Shown here in pieces: positions 1-8,319 of a stretch of 64,000 nucleotides of DNA. This DNA is from Paracoccus methylovorus (GTDB lineage Bacteria; Pseudomonadota; Alphaproteobacteria; Rhodobacterales; Rhodobacteraceae). The stretch is taken from NCBI RefSeq assembly GCF_016919705.1, contig NZ_CP070368.1:372001-436000 (forward strand), in the 5' to 3' direction. How positions within the stretch are numbered: the first letter of the stretch is position 1; the number at the start of each line of letters is the position of its first letter. The position numbers and the translations under genes are program-made. Below the pieces are notes generated by a model. That model was not told the origin of the DNA and searched no databases. It saw only the letters and a program-made list of their open reading frames with translations.

Positions 1-173
1 ACGCCTGCGTCGGTGCGACCTGCGGCGGCGATCCGTGCGCCGGCCGCAAAGCCGGGATCGAGCCGAGCCAGCGCCGCCTCGACCGTGCCCTGAACGCTGG
101 GCCGGTCGGCCTGCGCCTGCCAGCCGGCAAAAGGACCGCCGTCATATTCGATCAGCAAAGCAAAGCGGGGCAT
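1..173 (-). CDS. truA: tRNA pseudouridine synthase A, N-terminal part (runs off the window)
   Basis: The minus strand from ATG at 173 encodes 57 residues before the window edge. TruA converts uridines 38-40 in the anticodon arm of tRNAs to pseudouridine. The start [19 protein letters not shown] is the typical TruA first strand, and the catalytic motif GRTDAG is at residues 52-57 with the nucleophile Asp55 just before the edge. The ATG follows the stop of the XpaC-like gene by three bases, so the two are probably co-transcribed. The remaining roughly 200 residues are outside the window. Confidence 0.9.
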   Translation of the reverse strand, partial: MPRFALLIEYDGGPFAGWQAQADRPSVQGTVEAALARLDPGFAAGARIAAAGRTDAG

Positions 174-176
174 GGT

Positions 177-1151
177 CTAACGGCGCGGCTTTTCGGATTC
201 GCGGGGGATCAGCAGGTCGTCAAGCGTCATCGGGCTTTGCAACTCCGCCGGCTCGGCCGGAGTTGGCGGGGGACGCACTCCTTCGCGCGCCAGCCGTTCG
301 CGCAGAACGCTGATCTCGATATCCAGATCGGCTCGGCCACCTTCCAGCAACTTGGCGCGGCGGGCGGCGAATTCGGTTTCCAGATCGTTTAGCAGCGTCT
401 CGTAATCCTGTCGTGCGCGCGGGTGGCGGGTCTGGGCGTAAAGGTCGGCGAACTTGATCGTCGCGTCGCGCGCGCCTTGCAGATAGATGCTGAGGTAGCG
501 GCGCAAGGCGCCGATATTGTCGGGGTTATCCTCGACATGGGTGAAAAGATCGCGTGCGGCGGCGGCGAACAGGGCGACGCGGGCCTCTAGGCGCCGGTCG
601 CCGGTGCGCAGGATGGCGTCCTGCATGGCTTTCAGATGCGCCTCTCCCTCGGTCACGATGCGGTGGACGCGATCCTGCTGGACCCCGTCTATGCCCTCCA
701 TGCCCTTGTCGCGCATCGGGTCGCTGCCGAAGGACAGCCAGTGCAGCATGGCGCCGGCAAGGCCGATCACCCCGGCCCCGGCCTCTGCGCCCGGCACATA
801 TGCGCCCAAGGCGAGGCCGAGCCCGGTCAGGATGCCGCCGAAAAGCTTGCGCGGGATCGCCGGGCGGCGTGCGACGCGACGGGCGTCATAGGCTGCCTCG
901 GCCTGCAACCCCTCGCGCGTCATCCACATGCCCGAGGCGATGCTACCAAAGGCGAGCAGATGCAGCGCCAGCCCGGCCGGATCCTGCCAGAACGCGCTGA
1001 TGAGAAAGGGAATCGCCATGATGGTGACCCAGCGCGTGCGCGATTCCAGCGGGTGGCGGATCTCGCCGGGGGCGGGGCGCGCGGACAGGCGCGGGTCGTT
1101 TTCGTCAAGCCGGGGCTGGGGCGAGAAACGACCGCCGAAACGTTTTGCCAT
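177..1151 (-). CDS. XpaC-like (5-bromo-4-chloroindolyl phosphate hydrolysis family) membrane protein
   Basis: This is a 324-residue protein of the XpaC family, which usually lies next to telA (toxic anion resistance). The molecular function is unresolved. Residues about 40-150 hold several hydrophobic segments (IMAIPFLISAFW, LHLLAFGSIASGMWM, LFGGILTGLGLALGAYV) separated by a short basic region. The C-terminal half is charged and helical, probably cytoplasmic. I start at the ATG at 1151 because it follows a purine-rich stretch (GAAGGGGG) and gives MAKRFGGRF; the longer in-frame start at 1268 would overlap the small ORF upstream. It is followed at once by truA. No telA is visible in the window. 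Confidence 0.7.
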   Translation of the reverse strand: MAKRFGGRFSPQPRLDENDPRLSARPAPGEIRHPLESRTRWVTIMAIPFLISAFWQDPAGLALHLLAFGSIASGMWMTREGLQAEAAYDARRVARRPAIPRKLFGGILTGLGLALGAYVPGAEAGAGVIGLAGAMLHWLSFGSDPMRDKGMEGIDGVQQDRVHRIVTEGEAHLKAMQDAILRTGDRRLEARVALFAAAARDLFTHVEDNPDNIGALRRYLSIYLQGARDATIKFADLYAQTRHPRARQDYETLLNDLETEFAARRAKLLEGGRADLDIEISVLRERLAREGVRPPPTPAEPAELQSPMTLDDLLIPRESEKPRR

Positions 1152-1162
1152 CGCCGCCCCCT

Positions 1163-1246
1163 TCAGCCCGCGCCCACGAAAGACGCATAGAGCGTCAAGC
1201 CCATCAACAGAAAGAAGGACAGGCGCTGCATCGCTTTCTGGGACAT
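1163..1246 (-). CDS. 27-residue membrane peptide upstream of the XpaC-like gene
   Basis: A short ORF starts at ATG 1246, preceded by GAAAGGAAG, and encodes MSQKAMQRLSFFLLMGLTLY plus seven more residues ending in VGAG. It would make one transmembrane helix with a short positively charged N-terminus. It stops 11 bases before the XpaC-like start, which suggests translational coupling or a leader role. It is too short to be judged by homology here. The hydrophobic composition and the ribosome binding site are the only support. Confidence 0.5.
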   Translation of the reverse strand: MSQKAMQRLSFFLLMGLTLYASFVGAG

Positions 1247-1324
1247 GGGCTTCCTTTCGGCGCATCATGCGGATTTATCGCAGGATATAGGACGTGGCGG
1301 GCGAGAACGGAAGAGCAGCCGGGT

Positions 1325-1410
1325 CAGGGGGCTCTGCCCCCCGCGCCTTATGTGCCCCTGAACGGGGCGCAAAAGGCGCTCCCCCCGGGATATTTGGGCA
1401 CGAAAGAAAC
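1325..1410. repeat. Composite intergenic palindromic repeat, full copy 1
   Basis: The segment contains GGGGG-CTCTG-CCCCC (1327-1342), then a nested hairpin with GCGCC/GGCGC outer and TGCCCC/CGGGG inner arms (about 1343-1380), then CCCCCCGGGATATTTGGGCA and CGAAAGAA. The same parts occur in the opposite orientation at 8086-8166. It sits between the XpaC operon and tRNA-Gly. It may act as a terminator or processing signal, but that is inference. Confidence 0.6.
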
Positions 1411-1444
1411 CGGGACCCGCAGAGCGGCTGGCAAAGCGAAAGGA

Positions 1445-1518
1445 TGGAGCGGGTGATGGGAATCGAACCCACGTATTCAGCTTGGAAGGCTGCTGCTCTA
1501 CCATTGAGCTACACCCGC
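1445..1518 (-). tRNA. tRNA-Gly(TCC)
   Basis: Read on the minus strand, the molecule starts GCGGGTGTAGCTCAATGGTA and closes its acceptor stem with CACCCGC at 1449-1455, giving seven base pairs. The anticodon loop is CTTCCAA, so the anticodon is TCC. The T arm contains GGTTCGATTCC. The discriminator base is T and CCA is encoded at 1445-1447. It is transcribed away from trkH, towards the XpaC-like operon. Confidence 0.97.
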
Positions 1519-1604
1519 GTTGCGCCTTTCTATAGGGTCTGGAAAGTCCTTGTGCAAGCGCCGCGCGCTTGACGGTTGCATGGAGGCGGGGCAAGCAGGT
1601 CGGC

Positions 1605-3053
1605 ATGATCGATATCCGTCCCGTGGCCAATATCGTCGGCAAGGTCGTCGTCACGCTGGGGACGGCGATGGCGCTGCCCATGCTGGTCGATTGGTGGCAT
1701 GGCGATGCGCATTGGCTGATCTTTCTGGAATGCGGGATTCTGACCGTGCTGGCGGGCAGTCTGGTGGCGCTGTCCACGCGGCAGAAAGACAAATCGCTGA
1801 CGATCCAGCAGGTCTTTTTGCTGACCGCGCTGCTGTGGCTGGTGGTGCCGGTGGCCGGGGCGCTGCCCTTCATGCTGGGGGCGCCGCATGCGAGCTTTAC
1901 CGACGCCTATTTCGAGGCCATGTCGGGTGTGACCACCACCGGGACCACGGCATTCCCCCAGCTTGACGGCCTGCCCAAGGGCACGAACCTGTGGCGGGCG
2001 TTCCTGAACTGGTCGGGAGGCCTGGGGATCATCGTTGTCGCCATGATTTTCCTGCCGGTGATGAAGGTCGGCGGCATGCAGTTCTTTCGTTCGGAAGGGT
2101 TCGACACACTGGGCAAGATCCTGCCGCGCGCCTTTGACATCGCGCGCGAGATGACGGGCGTATATTTTGCCATGACCGCAAGCTGCATGGTGGTCTATAT
2201 CCTGCTTGGCATGAAGGGGTTCGATGCGCTGGTGCTGGCGCTGTCCACCTGCTCGACCGGGGGGTTTTCCAACTACGACGCCAGCTTTGCGCCTTTCATC
2301 GGGCCGGCCGAATATGCGGCGTCGTTTTTCATGATCCTGGCCTCGATCCCCTTCATCCGCATGGTGCAGCTGATCCGCGGTTCGGTCGAGCCGATCTGGC
2401 GCGACATTCAGGTCCGGGCCTATCTGCGCTGGACCTTTTACGCCGTCGCGGTGGTCGTGCTTTACCGGCTTTTATGGCTTGAAGCAAAAAACCCCTTCGA
2501 TGTGATTCGCGAGACGACCTTCAACGTGATCTCGACCTTTTCGGGCACGGGTTTCGCCTCGACCGATGTGACGCAATGGGGGCATTTCCCCTTTGTCATC
2601 CTGATCGTGGTCGGGTTGATCGGCGGTTGCACCGGGTCGACCTCGTGTTCGGTCAAGGTGTTCCGCTATCTGGTGCTGTTGCAGGCGGTCAAGGCGCAGT
2701 TGCGGCGCATGCAGTCGCCGCATCGGGTGTTTCCGCTGCTTTACGACGGCCGGCCGCTGGGCGAGGACGTGGTCGATTCGGTCATGGCCTTTTTCACCCT
2801 GTTCATCCTGACCTTCGGCCTGCTGATCGTCGGTCTGGCGCTGACAGGGTTGCACCCGCGCACCGCGCTGACCGCAGCCTGGACCGCCATCGCCAATGTC
2901 GGCGTGGTCTGGGGACCTGAGTTGACGCCAGACGGGGCGGTGACGGATTTCCCCACCGCCTCGAAATGGCTGATGATCGGCGGCATGTATCTGGGCCGGC
3001 TGGAACTGATCTCGGTTCTGGTCCTGCTGCTGCCGCGGTTCTGGCGCGCCTAA
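1605..3053 (+). CDS. trkH: Trk/Ktr-type potassium uptake protein, TrkH
   Basis: This 482-residue inner-membrane protein is the potassium-translocating subunit of a Trk system, which normally works with the NAD-binding TrkA subunit (not in this window). The four selectivity-filter repeats are visible in order: VTTTGTTAF, CSTGGFSNYD, FSGTGFASTD and ANVGVVWGPEL, each between paired transmembrane helices. I start at ATG 1605 (MIDIRPVANIVGKVV) because the first hydrophobic helix begins soon after; the upstream in-frame ATG would add 12 residues and approach the tRNA. The stop codon overlaps that of the convergent gene by four bases. Confidence 0.92.
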   Translation: MIDIRPVANIVGKVVVTLGTAMALPMLVDWWHGDAHWLIFLECGILTVLAGSLVALSTRQKDKSLTIQQVFLLTALLWLVVPVAGALPFMLGAPHASFTDAYFEAMSGVTTTGTTAFPQLDGLPKGTNLWRAFLNWSGGLGIIVVAMIFLPVMKVGGMQFFRSEGFDTLGKILPRAFDIAREMTGVYFAMTASCMVVYILLGMKGFDALVLALSTCSTGGFSNYDASFAPFIGPAEYAASFFMILASIPFIRMVQLIRGSVEPIWRDIQVRAYLRWTFYAVAVVVLYRLLWLEAKNPFDVIRETTFNVISTFSGTGFASTDVTQWGHFPFVILIVVGLIGGCTGSTSCSVKVFRYLVLLQAVKAQLRRMQSPHRVFPLLYDGRPLGEDVVDSVMAFFTLFILTFGLLIVGLALTGLHPRTALTAAWTAIANVGVVWGPELTPDGAVTDFPTASKWLMIGGMYLGRLELISVLVLLLPRFWRA

Positions 3054-4513
3054 TCCTGCGCGGTTGCCGGAGCGATGGCGGGGGCGATGGCTGGGGCTTC
3101 GGGTTGTGCCTCGGTCGCGCCGGGGGCAAAGCGGGACAGGTTGTCCGAGATTTCCGCTGCCAGACGGTGCTGGTCCTCGGGGTCCGAGACCGGCCAGATC
3201 AGCACGAATCCCTGCACGCGCCCGTCCACGACACGGCCCTCGGCATGGCTGATATGGGTCTGATTGCGTCCGTCCAGCGTGATGGCGCCGCGCTCTACCT
3301 TGCGTTCCGGCGCCGGCACCCAGCCAAGCGCGGTGACAAGACCGGCAAGGTCCAGCATCTCTTGCTGGCCGCCGGGCTGCGAAAACAGGATCAGCGCCGC
3401 CCCCGAGCCGTTCCGGGGCCCATAGATCGACAATGCGCGTTCGGCGCGGTCGAATTGCAGCTTTTCCATGGGCGCGGGCAGCACAAGGCCGGTATGGCTG
3501 TCCTGAAGCTGGCTTAGCCCCATCTCGGCGCGCCATGCCTCGCGCCGCGCGATCAGTTCGGCCATGGCGGTCGCGGTATCGGGTGAGGCGCGCAGGCGTA
3601 CGATTTCCTCGGCGATGGCGGCACGCGTCATTGGGCCGTCCTTGCCGTCGATGCCCCCTTGGTAATGCCCGGCCCAACGCAGGGCGCGCTGGATGTCCTC
3701 AAGCGGCGGCATGGCGACCGGTGCGGCATCCGGGGCCGGGGGGGCGCCAAGGTCCGGCACTTTGCCGATGATCGCGATCTCGCCCATGTCCTCGCCCGGG
3801 GTCAGGAAGGCGTCCTTGGGCACGGCGCCCGCGTCCTTGAATGCCTTAAGCCAAGCGTTGCCGGTGACCTGTTCCATCGGGCCAAAGGCGATGGCCAGCC
3901 TGCCGTTGGGCAGGGTCCAGAGCCCGGCCTCTGGCAGCGTCTCGCGCCATTTCGCCAAAATCTCTTCGGCCTTGGCGCGATCGGTGGTGGATTCGAGGCG
4001 CAGGAAGAACTGCTCCGGCCTCTCGGCAACGGCTTCGATGGGCTCAGGTTGTGCCGGCGCAATTTCCGAGGGAGCCTCTGCGTCCATCTGATCGTCATTT
4101 TCCCCCGGTGGTTGAGCGGCGCCTTGCGGGAAGGTCGAGGCATTGCCCATCGGCGCTTGCGGCGCGGGCGGGACGGAACCGGCGGCCGCGGTCCCAAGAT
4201 GGGTCAATTCGCGCCCTTCGGCGGCGGACAGGAAGCTGTCGCCCGGCACCTTGCGCTCTTGCTTGAGCTGTTCCAGCCGCGCGGCCGCCTCGTCGCGCGG
4301 CATGGGGCCAAGCGCGATGCCGACCCAGCCGTCCGTCAGCGGAAAGGTCACGACGTCGGGGAATTGCGCGCTCCAGCCTTCGGCACTGGCATGGGCGGCG
4401 TCGCTGCCGCGCTTGGCCTCGATGCGGATCACCACATCCTCGGCCTGCGCTGCCGTGACGAAGGCAAGCGGCAGAGCCGTTCCAATGACGAATGCAAAGC
4501 GCCGCATGGGCAT
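3050..4513 (-). CDS. Secreted peptidoglycan-binding domain protein
   Basis: This 487-residue protein has an N-terminal signal peptide (MRRFAFVIGTALPLAFVTAAQA, cleavage near AQA-ED). Two SPOR-like repeats follow at about residues 28-110 and 165-250, each with the pattern hydrophobic strand, W/F-LTDGWVGIALGP or LPNGRLAIAFGP, and a final LTPGE or LSAAEG segment. A peptidoglycan-binding type 1 domain (LEDIQRALRWAGHYQGGIDG) begins at about 275. The last 170 residues form a further domain that I do not recognise. A cell-envelope role is likely; no catalytic motif was seen. The start has GAGAGGGAC directly upstream. It is divergent from glyQ. Confidence 0.65.
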   Translation of the reverse strand: MPMRRFAFVIGTALPLAFVTAAQAEDVVIRIEAKRGSDAAHASAEGWSAQFPDVVTFPLTDGWVGIALGPMPRDEAAARLEQLKQERKVPGDSFLSAAEGRELTHLGTAAAGSVPPAPQAPMGNASTFPQGAAQPPGENDDQMDAEAPSEIAPAQPEPIEAVAERPEQFFLRLESTTDRAKAEEILAKWRETLPEAGLWTLPNGRLAIAFGPMEQVTGNAWLKAFKDAGAVPKDAFLTPGEDMGEIAIIGKVPDLGAPPAPDAAPVAMPPLEDIQRALRWAGHYQGGIDGKDGPMTRAAIAEEIVRLRASPDTATAMAELIARREAWRAEMGLSQLQDSHTGLVLPAPMEKLQFDRAERALSIYGPRNGSGAALILFSQPGGQQEMLDLAGLVTALGWVPAPERKVERGAITLDGRNQTHISHAEGRVVDGRVQGFVLIWPVSDPEDQHRLAAEISDNLSRFAPGATEAQPEAPAIAPAIAPATAQD

Positions 4514-4593
4514 GTCCCTCTCATTGACCCTGCGCCGCCCTCTGCCTAGAAGGCGGCAGACATTTCCTGCCAGTTATGCCGAAGGACGCAGAG

Positions 4594-5544
4594 ATGACCA
4601 GCCCAAAGGACGGCCAAGTGGCGAAACCCGTTTGCTTTCAGGACGTGCTCCTGCGGCTGCAAACCTATTGGGCGGCACAGGGCTGCGCGGTGTTGCAACC
4701 CTATGACATGGAGGTCGGCGCCGGCACCTTCCACCCCGCGACCACCCTGCGCAGTCTGGGTGCGCGACCATGGGCCGCGGCCTATGTCCAGCCTTCGCGC
4801 CGCCCGACCGACGGGCGCTATGGCGAGAACCCGAACCGCCTGCAGCACTATTACCAGTATCAGGTCATCATCAAACCTTCGCCGCCGAACCTGCAGGAGC
4901 TTTATCTGGGCAGCCTCAAGGCAATCGGCCTTGATCCGATGATCCACGATGTCCGGTTCGTCGAGGACGACTGGGAAAGCCCGACGCTGGGCGCCTGGGG
5001 GCTGGGCTGGGAGGTCTGGTGCGACGGGATGGAGGTTAGCCAGTTCACCTATTTCCAGCAGGTCGGCGGGCACGATTGCCGTCCGGTTTCCGGCGAGCTG
5101 ACCTATGGTCTGGAACGGTTGGCCATGTATGTGCTGGGGGTCGAGCATGTCATGGACATGCCTTTCAACCCGCCCGGCAGCCCGATCCCGCTGACCTATG
5201 GCGATGTGTTCCGTCAGGCCGAGCGTGAATATTCCCGCTGGAACTTCGAGCAGGCCGATACGGACATGCTGTTTCAGCACTTCAAGGACGCCGAGGCGGA
5301 ATGCGACCGCATCCTGACCGCCGCCGAGACCGACAGCGCCGGCCGACGTATCCCGATGGCGCATCCCGCCTATGACCAGACGATCAAGGCCAGCCACCTG
5401 TTCAACCTTCTGGATGCGCGGGGCGTGATCTCGGTCACGGAACGTCAGGCCTATATCGGTCGCGTGCGCGCATTGGCGAAACGCTGCGCCGATCTGTTCG
5501 TCACAACCGAAGCGGCGGGTGTAGCTGCGGGAGAGGCGGTATGA
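4594..5544 (+). CDS. glyQ: Glycyl-tRNA synthetase alpha subunit
   Basis: GlyQ is the catalytic subunit of the alpha2-beta2 bacterial glycyl-tRNA synthetase and charges tRNA-Gly with glycine. Family-typical stretches include [18 protein letters not shown] near the start, [19 protein letters not shown], and the motif-2 region [20 protein letters not shown] start at ATG 4594 (MTSPKDG) because it has an AAGGA six to ten bases upstream, whereas the ATG at 4576 has none; the protein is then 316 residues. The stop overlaps the next gene by four bases (ATGA), and glyS follows, so glyQ-DUF6446-glyS form one operon. Confidence 0.96.
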   Translation: MTSPKDGQVAKPVCFQDVLLRLQTYWAAQGCAVLQPYDMEVGAGTFHPATTLRSLGARPWAAAYVQPSRRPTDGRYGENPNRLQHYYQYQVIIKPSPPNLQELYLGSLKAIGLDPMIHDVRFVEDDWESPTLGAWGLGWEVWCDGMEVSQFTYFQQVGGHDCRPVSGELTYGLERLAMYVLGVEHVMDMPFNPPGSPIPLTYGDVFRQAEREYSRWNFEQADTDMLFQHFKDAEAECDRILTAAETDSAGRRIPMAHPAYDQTIKASHLFNLLDARGVISVTERQAYIGRVRALAKRCADLFVTTEAAGVAAGEAV

Positions 5545-6023
5545 GCTCGGGCAAGATCGTCGTTTCGATGCTGGTGCTGGTGGCCTTCCTGACCGGCTTT
5601 GCCGTGTGGTATTTGCAAGTATACGGCTTTTACGAAGAGATGGATGAAATCCAGGGCGCGCAACAGGTCGTCGTCACCGACGCGCAAGGCGTGGTCCACC
5701 CGGTCACCATCGGGCAGTTCCGGGCCATCGACGCCACAAGCTCGCCTATCCGCTACCGCGCCTGCTTTATGCTGGATCCGGCCCAGGTCGCGGATGCCGC
5801 ACCCTATCCCGATGCGACGCCGCTGAACGGGCCGGGGTGGTTCAAATGCTATTCCGCCAAGGCGCTGACCGCCGATCTGGAATCGGGCGCGGCGCGTGCC
5901 GTGCTGGGGCAAAGCGAAATCCGCCCCGATGTGGATCTGGTGATCGCGGTCTATCCCGATGGCCGGGCCTTCGGCTGGCACCAATACAACGACAAGACCC
6001 CCGAACGCGGAGTGATGGACTGA
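5541..6023 (+). CDS. Small membrane-anchored DUF6446-type protein between glyQ and glyS
   Basis: This 160-residue protein has one N-terminal transmembrane helix ([20 protein letters not shown]) followed by a periplasmic domain with two cysteines (YRACFM and WFKCYS) that could pair. The function is unknown. It is translationally coupled on both sides, with ATGA at the glyQ stop and TGATG at the glyS start. That tight nesting between the two synthetase subunits is common in Rhodobacterales but does not itself imply a role in tRNA charging. Confidence 0.75.
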   Translation: MSSGKIVVSMLVLVAFLTGFAVWYLQVYGFYEEMDEIQGAQQVVVTDAQGVVHPVTIGQFRAIDATSSPIRYRACFMLDPAQVADAAPYPDATPLNGPGWFKCYSAKALTADLESGAARAVLGQSEIRPDVDLVIAVYPDGRAFGWHQYNDKTPERGVMD

Positions 6024-8080
6024 TGCCCGACCTTCTGATCGAGCTTTTCTCGGAGGAGATCCCGGCGCGGATGCAGACCCGCGCCCGTGAGGATCTGAAG
6101 AAACTCGTCACCGACGGGCTGGTCGAGGCCGGCCTGACCTATAAATCGGCCGGCGCCTTCAGCACGCCCCGCCGGCTGGTGCTGACCATCGAGGACCTGA
6201 CGGAGCAAAGCCCCACGACTCGGGAAGAGCGCAAGGGCCCACGCGTCGATGCGCCCGAAGCCGCGCTCGAGGGGTTTTTGCGCTCGACCGGCCTGACCCG
6301 AGATCAGCTCAAGGCGCGGGACGACAAAAAGGGACAGGTCTGGTTTGCCACCGTCGTGAAACCCGGCCGGGCTGCCGCCGAGATCGCGGCCGAGGTGCTT
6401 GAGGCGACGATCCGCAACTTCCCGTGGCCGAAATCCATGCGCTGGGGCTCGGGCAACCTGCGTTGGGTGCGGCCGCTGCATTCTATCATCTGCCTGCTCA
6501 GCAACGAAACCGGCGCAAGCGTGGTGCCGCTGGAGATCGAGGGCATAAGCGCCGGCAACACCACCCGCGGCCATCGCTTCATGGCCCCGGACCGGATTAC
6601 GGTGTCGGGCTTTGAGGATTATGCCGCCAAGCTGCGCCGCGCCCGCGTCATGCTGGACCCAGCCGAACGCGAAGCCGCGATCCGGCAAGAGGCGGCGAAC
6701 CTTGCCTTTGCCCGGGGATGGGAAATCGTGCCGGATGACGGCCTGCTTGCTGAGGTCGCGGGCCTCGTCGAATGGCCGGTGCCGCTGATGGGCGCCATCG
6801 AAGAGCGGTTCCTGTCGCTGCCCCCCGAGGTGCTGCAAACCTCGATGAAGGAACACCAGAAGTTCTTCTCGGCCCGCAATCCCAAAACCGGGCGCATCGA
6901 AGGCTTCGTCACCGTGGCGAATATCGAAACGCCGGATCAGGGCGAAACCATCCTCAGGGGCAACCAGCGCGTGCTTGCCGCCCGTCTGTCGGATGCGGCA
7001 TTCTTCTGGGAAAACGACCTGCGCGAGGCCAAGGCCGGGATGCAGGACTGGGCTGAGGGGCTCAAGCACGTCACCTTCCAAAGCAAGCTTGGCTCTCAGG
7101 CCGACCGTATCGCGCGCATCGCCGCGCTGGCGCGTGAAATCGCACCGCTTGTCGGGGCGGATGCGGAACAGGCGGAACAGGCAGCGCGGGTGGCGAAACT
7201 CGACCTGCGCTCGGCCATGGTCGGCGAGTTCCCGGAACTGCAAGGCACCATGGGCCGCTATTATGCACTGAATGCCGGCGTGCCCGAGCCCGTCGCCGAT
7301 GCCGCCCGCGACCATTACTCGCCGCTCGGCCCCGCGGACGCGGTGCCTTCGGCCCCGGTCTCGGTCGCGGTGGCGCTGGCCGACAAGCTGGACACGTTGA
7401 CCGGCTTCTGGGCCATCGACGAAAAGCCCACCGGCTCGAAAGACCCCTTCGCGCTGCGCCGTGCTGCGCTTGGTGTGATCCGGCTGGTGCTGGTGAACGG
7501 GGTGCGCGCCGATCTTGGCAAGGTTCTTGCCCAAGCCTATCCGGGTGCCGATGCGGCGGATCTGCTCGCCTTCTTCCACGACCGGCTCAAGGTCCACCTG
7601 CGGGATCAGGGTATCCGCCATGACGTCATCGATGCCGTGCTGGCGATGCCCGGCAACGACGACCTCGTCCTGCTGGTCAACCGCGCCACTGCGCTTTCGG
7701 ATGTGCTGGGAACCAAGGACGGTCCCAACCTGCTGCAAGGGCTCAAGCGCGCCTCGAACATCCTCAGCCAGGCCGAGGAAAAGGATGGCGTCGAATACAG
7801 CTTCGGCGCCGATCCGAAATTCGCCGAAACCGCGGAGGAACGCGCGCTGTTCGTGGCACTGGACAGGGCCGAACCGGCCATACGCGATGCCGTGGCACGC
7901 GAGGACTTCCCCGCCGCCATGACTGCCATCGCCAGCCTGCGCGCTCCGATCGACGCCTTTTTCGAAGCGGTCCAGATCAATGCCGACAACCAGATCCTGC
8001 GCCGCAATCGGTTGAATCTGCTGTCCCGCATTCGCGATGCAGGCCGCTTGATTGCTGATTTCGGCAGGGTCGAGGGTTGA
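6023..8080 (+). CDS. glyS: Glycyl-tRNA synthetase beta subunit
   Basis: GlyS is the tRNA-binding partner of GlyQ. From ATG 6023 the protein is 685 residues, the usual size. It opens [18 protein letters not shown], the standard GlyS N-terminus, and has family stretches FPWPKSMRWGSGNLRWVRPL, EHQKFFSARN and DKLDTLTGFWAIDEKPTGSK. The C-terminal 120 residues form the helical anticodon-binding-like region. The longer in-frame extension upstream of 6023 lies inside the preceding gene and was rejected. The composite repeat at 8086 begins six bases after the stop codon. Confidence 0.96.
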   Translation: MPDLLIELFSEEIPARMQTRAREDLKKLVTDGLVEAGLTYKSAGAFSTPRRLVLTIEDLTEQSPTTREERKGPRVDAPEAALEGFLRSTGLTRDQLKARDDKKGQVWFATVVKPGRAAAEIAAEVLEATIRNFPWPKSMRWGSGNLRWVRPLHSIICLLSNETGASVVPLEIEGISAGNTTRGHRFMAPDRITVSGFEDYAAKLRRARVMLDPAEREAAIRQEAANLAFARGWEIVPDDGLLAEVAGLVEWPVPLMGAIEERFLSLPPEVLQTSMKEHQKFFSARNPKTGRIEGFVTVANIETPDQGETILRGNQRVLAARLSDAAFFWENDLREAKAGMQDWAEGLKHVTFQSKLGSQADRIARIAALAREIAPLVGADAEQAEQAARVAKLDLRSAMVGEFPELQGTMGRYYALNAGVPEPVADAARDHYSPLGPADAVPSAPVSVAVALADKLDTLTGFWAIDEKPTGSKDPFALRRAALGVIRLVLVNGVRADLGKVLAQAYPGADAADLLAFFHDRLKVHLRDQGIRHDVIDAVLAMPGNDDLVLLVNRATALSDVLGTKDGPNLLQGLKRASNILSQAEEKDGVEYSFGADPKFAETAEERALFVALDRAEPAIRDAVAREDFPAAMTAIASLRAPIDAFFEAVQINADNQILRRNRLNLLSRIRDAGRLIADFGRVEG

Positions 8081-8085
8081 TCGGC

Positions 8086-8166
8086 TTCTTTCGTGTCAAA
8101 ATATCCCGGGGGAACGCTCCTGCGGCCCCGTCGAGGGGCCGCAGGAGCGTGGGGGCAGCGCCCCCG
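8086..8166. repeat. Composite intergenic palindromic repeat, full copy 2, with a perfect 16-bp inverted repeat
   Basis: It reads TTCTTTCG, a spacer, AAATATCCCGGGGG, then the arms ACGCTCCTGCGGCCCC (8114-8129) and GGGGCCGCAGGAGCGT (8135-8150) around a five-base loop, and ends with GGGGGC-AGC-GCCCCC (8151-8166). The module order is the exact reverse complement of that at 1325-1410. Placed six bases after glyS, it could end or protect the glyQ operon transcript. Confidence 0.65.
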
Positions 8167-8219
8167 TTTCGGTCGGCGGTTGAGTGACCGCCATCTTGGT
8201 CCGGCTGGCACTGTCGCAG

Positions 8220-8240
8220 GGGTATTTGGCAACGAAGAAG
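8220..8240 (+). repeat. GGGTATTT core copy of the intergenic repeat
   Basis: GGGTATTT is followed two bases later by CAACGAAGAAG. Similar cores occur at 14911, 39176, 39223 (inverted), 55093 (inverted) and 56568 (inverted). It lies between glyS and the dikinase gene, 80 bases before the latter. Confidence 0.55.
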
Positions 8241-8319
8241 CGGGTGGCGTTCGATCCTCATCCACCGCCGTTCTTCGCACTTGCAGCAATGCAGTGCCCG
8301 TGCCTAATGTGACGGCATC

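Noticed and set aside
8114..8150. Terminal inverted repeats of an insertion sequence
   Set aside because: No transposase or target-site duplication lies nearby; the arms enclose only five bases.
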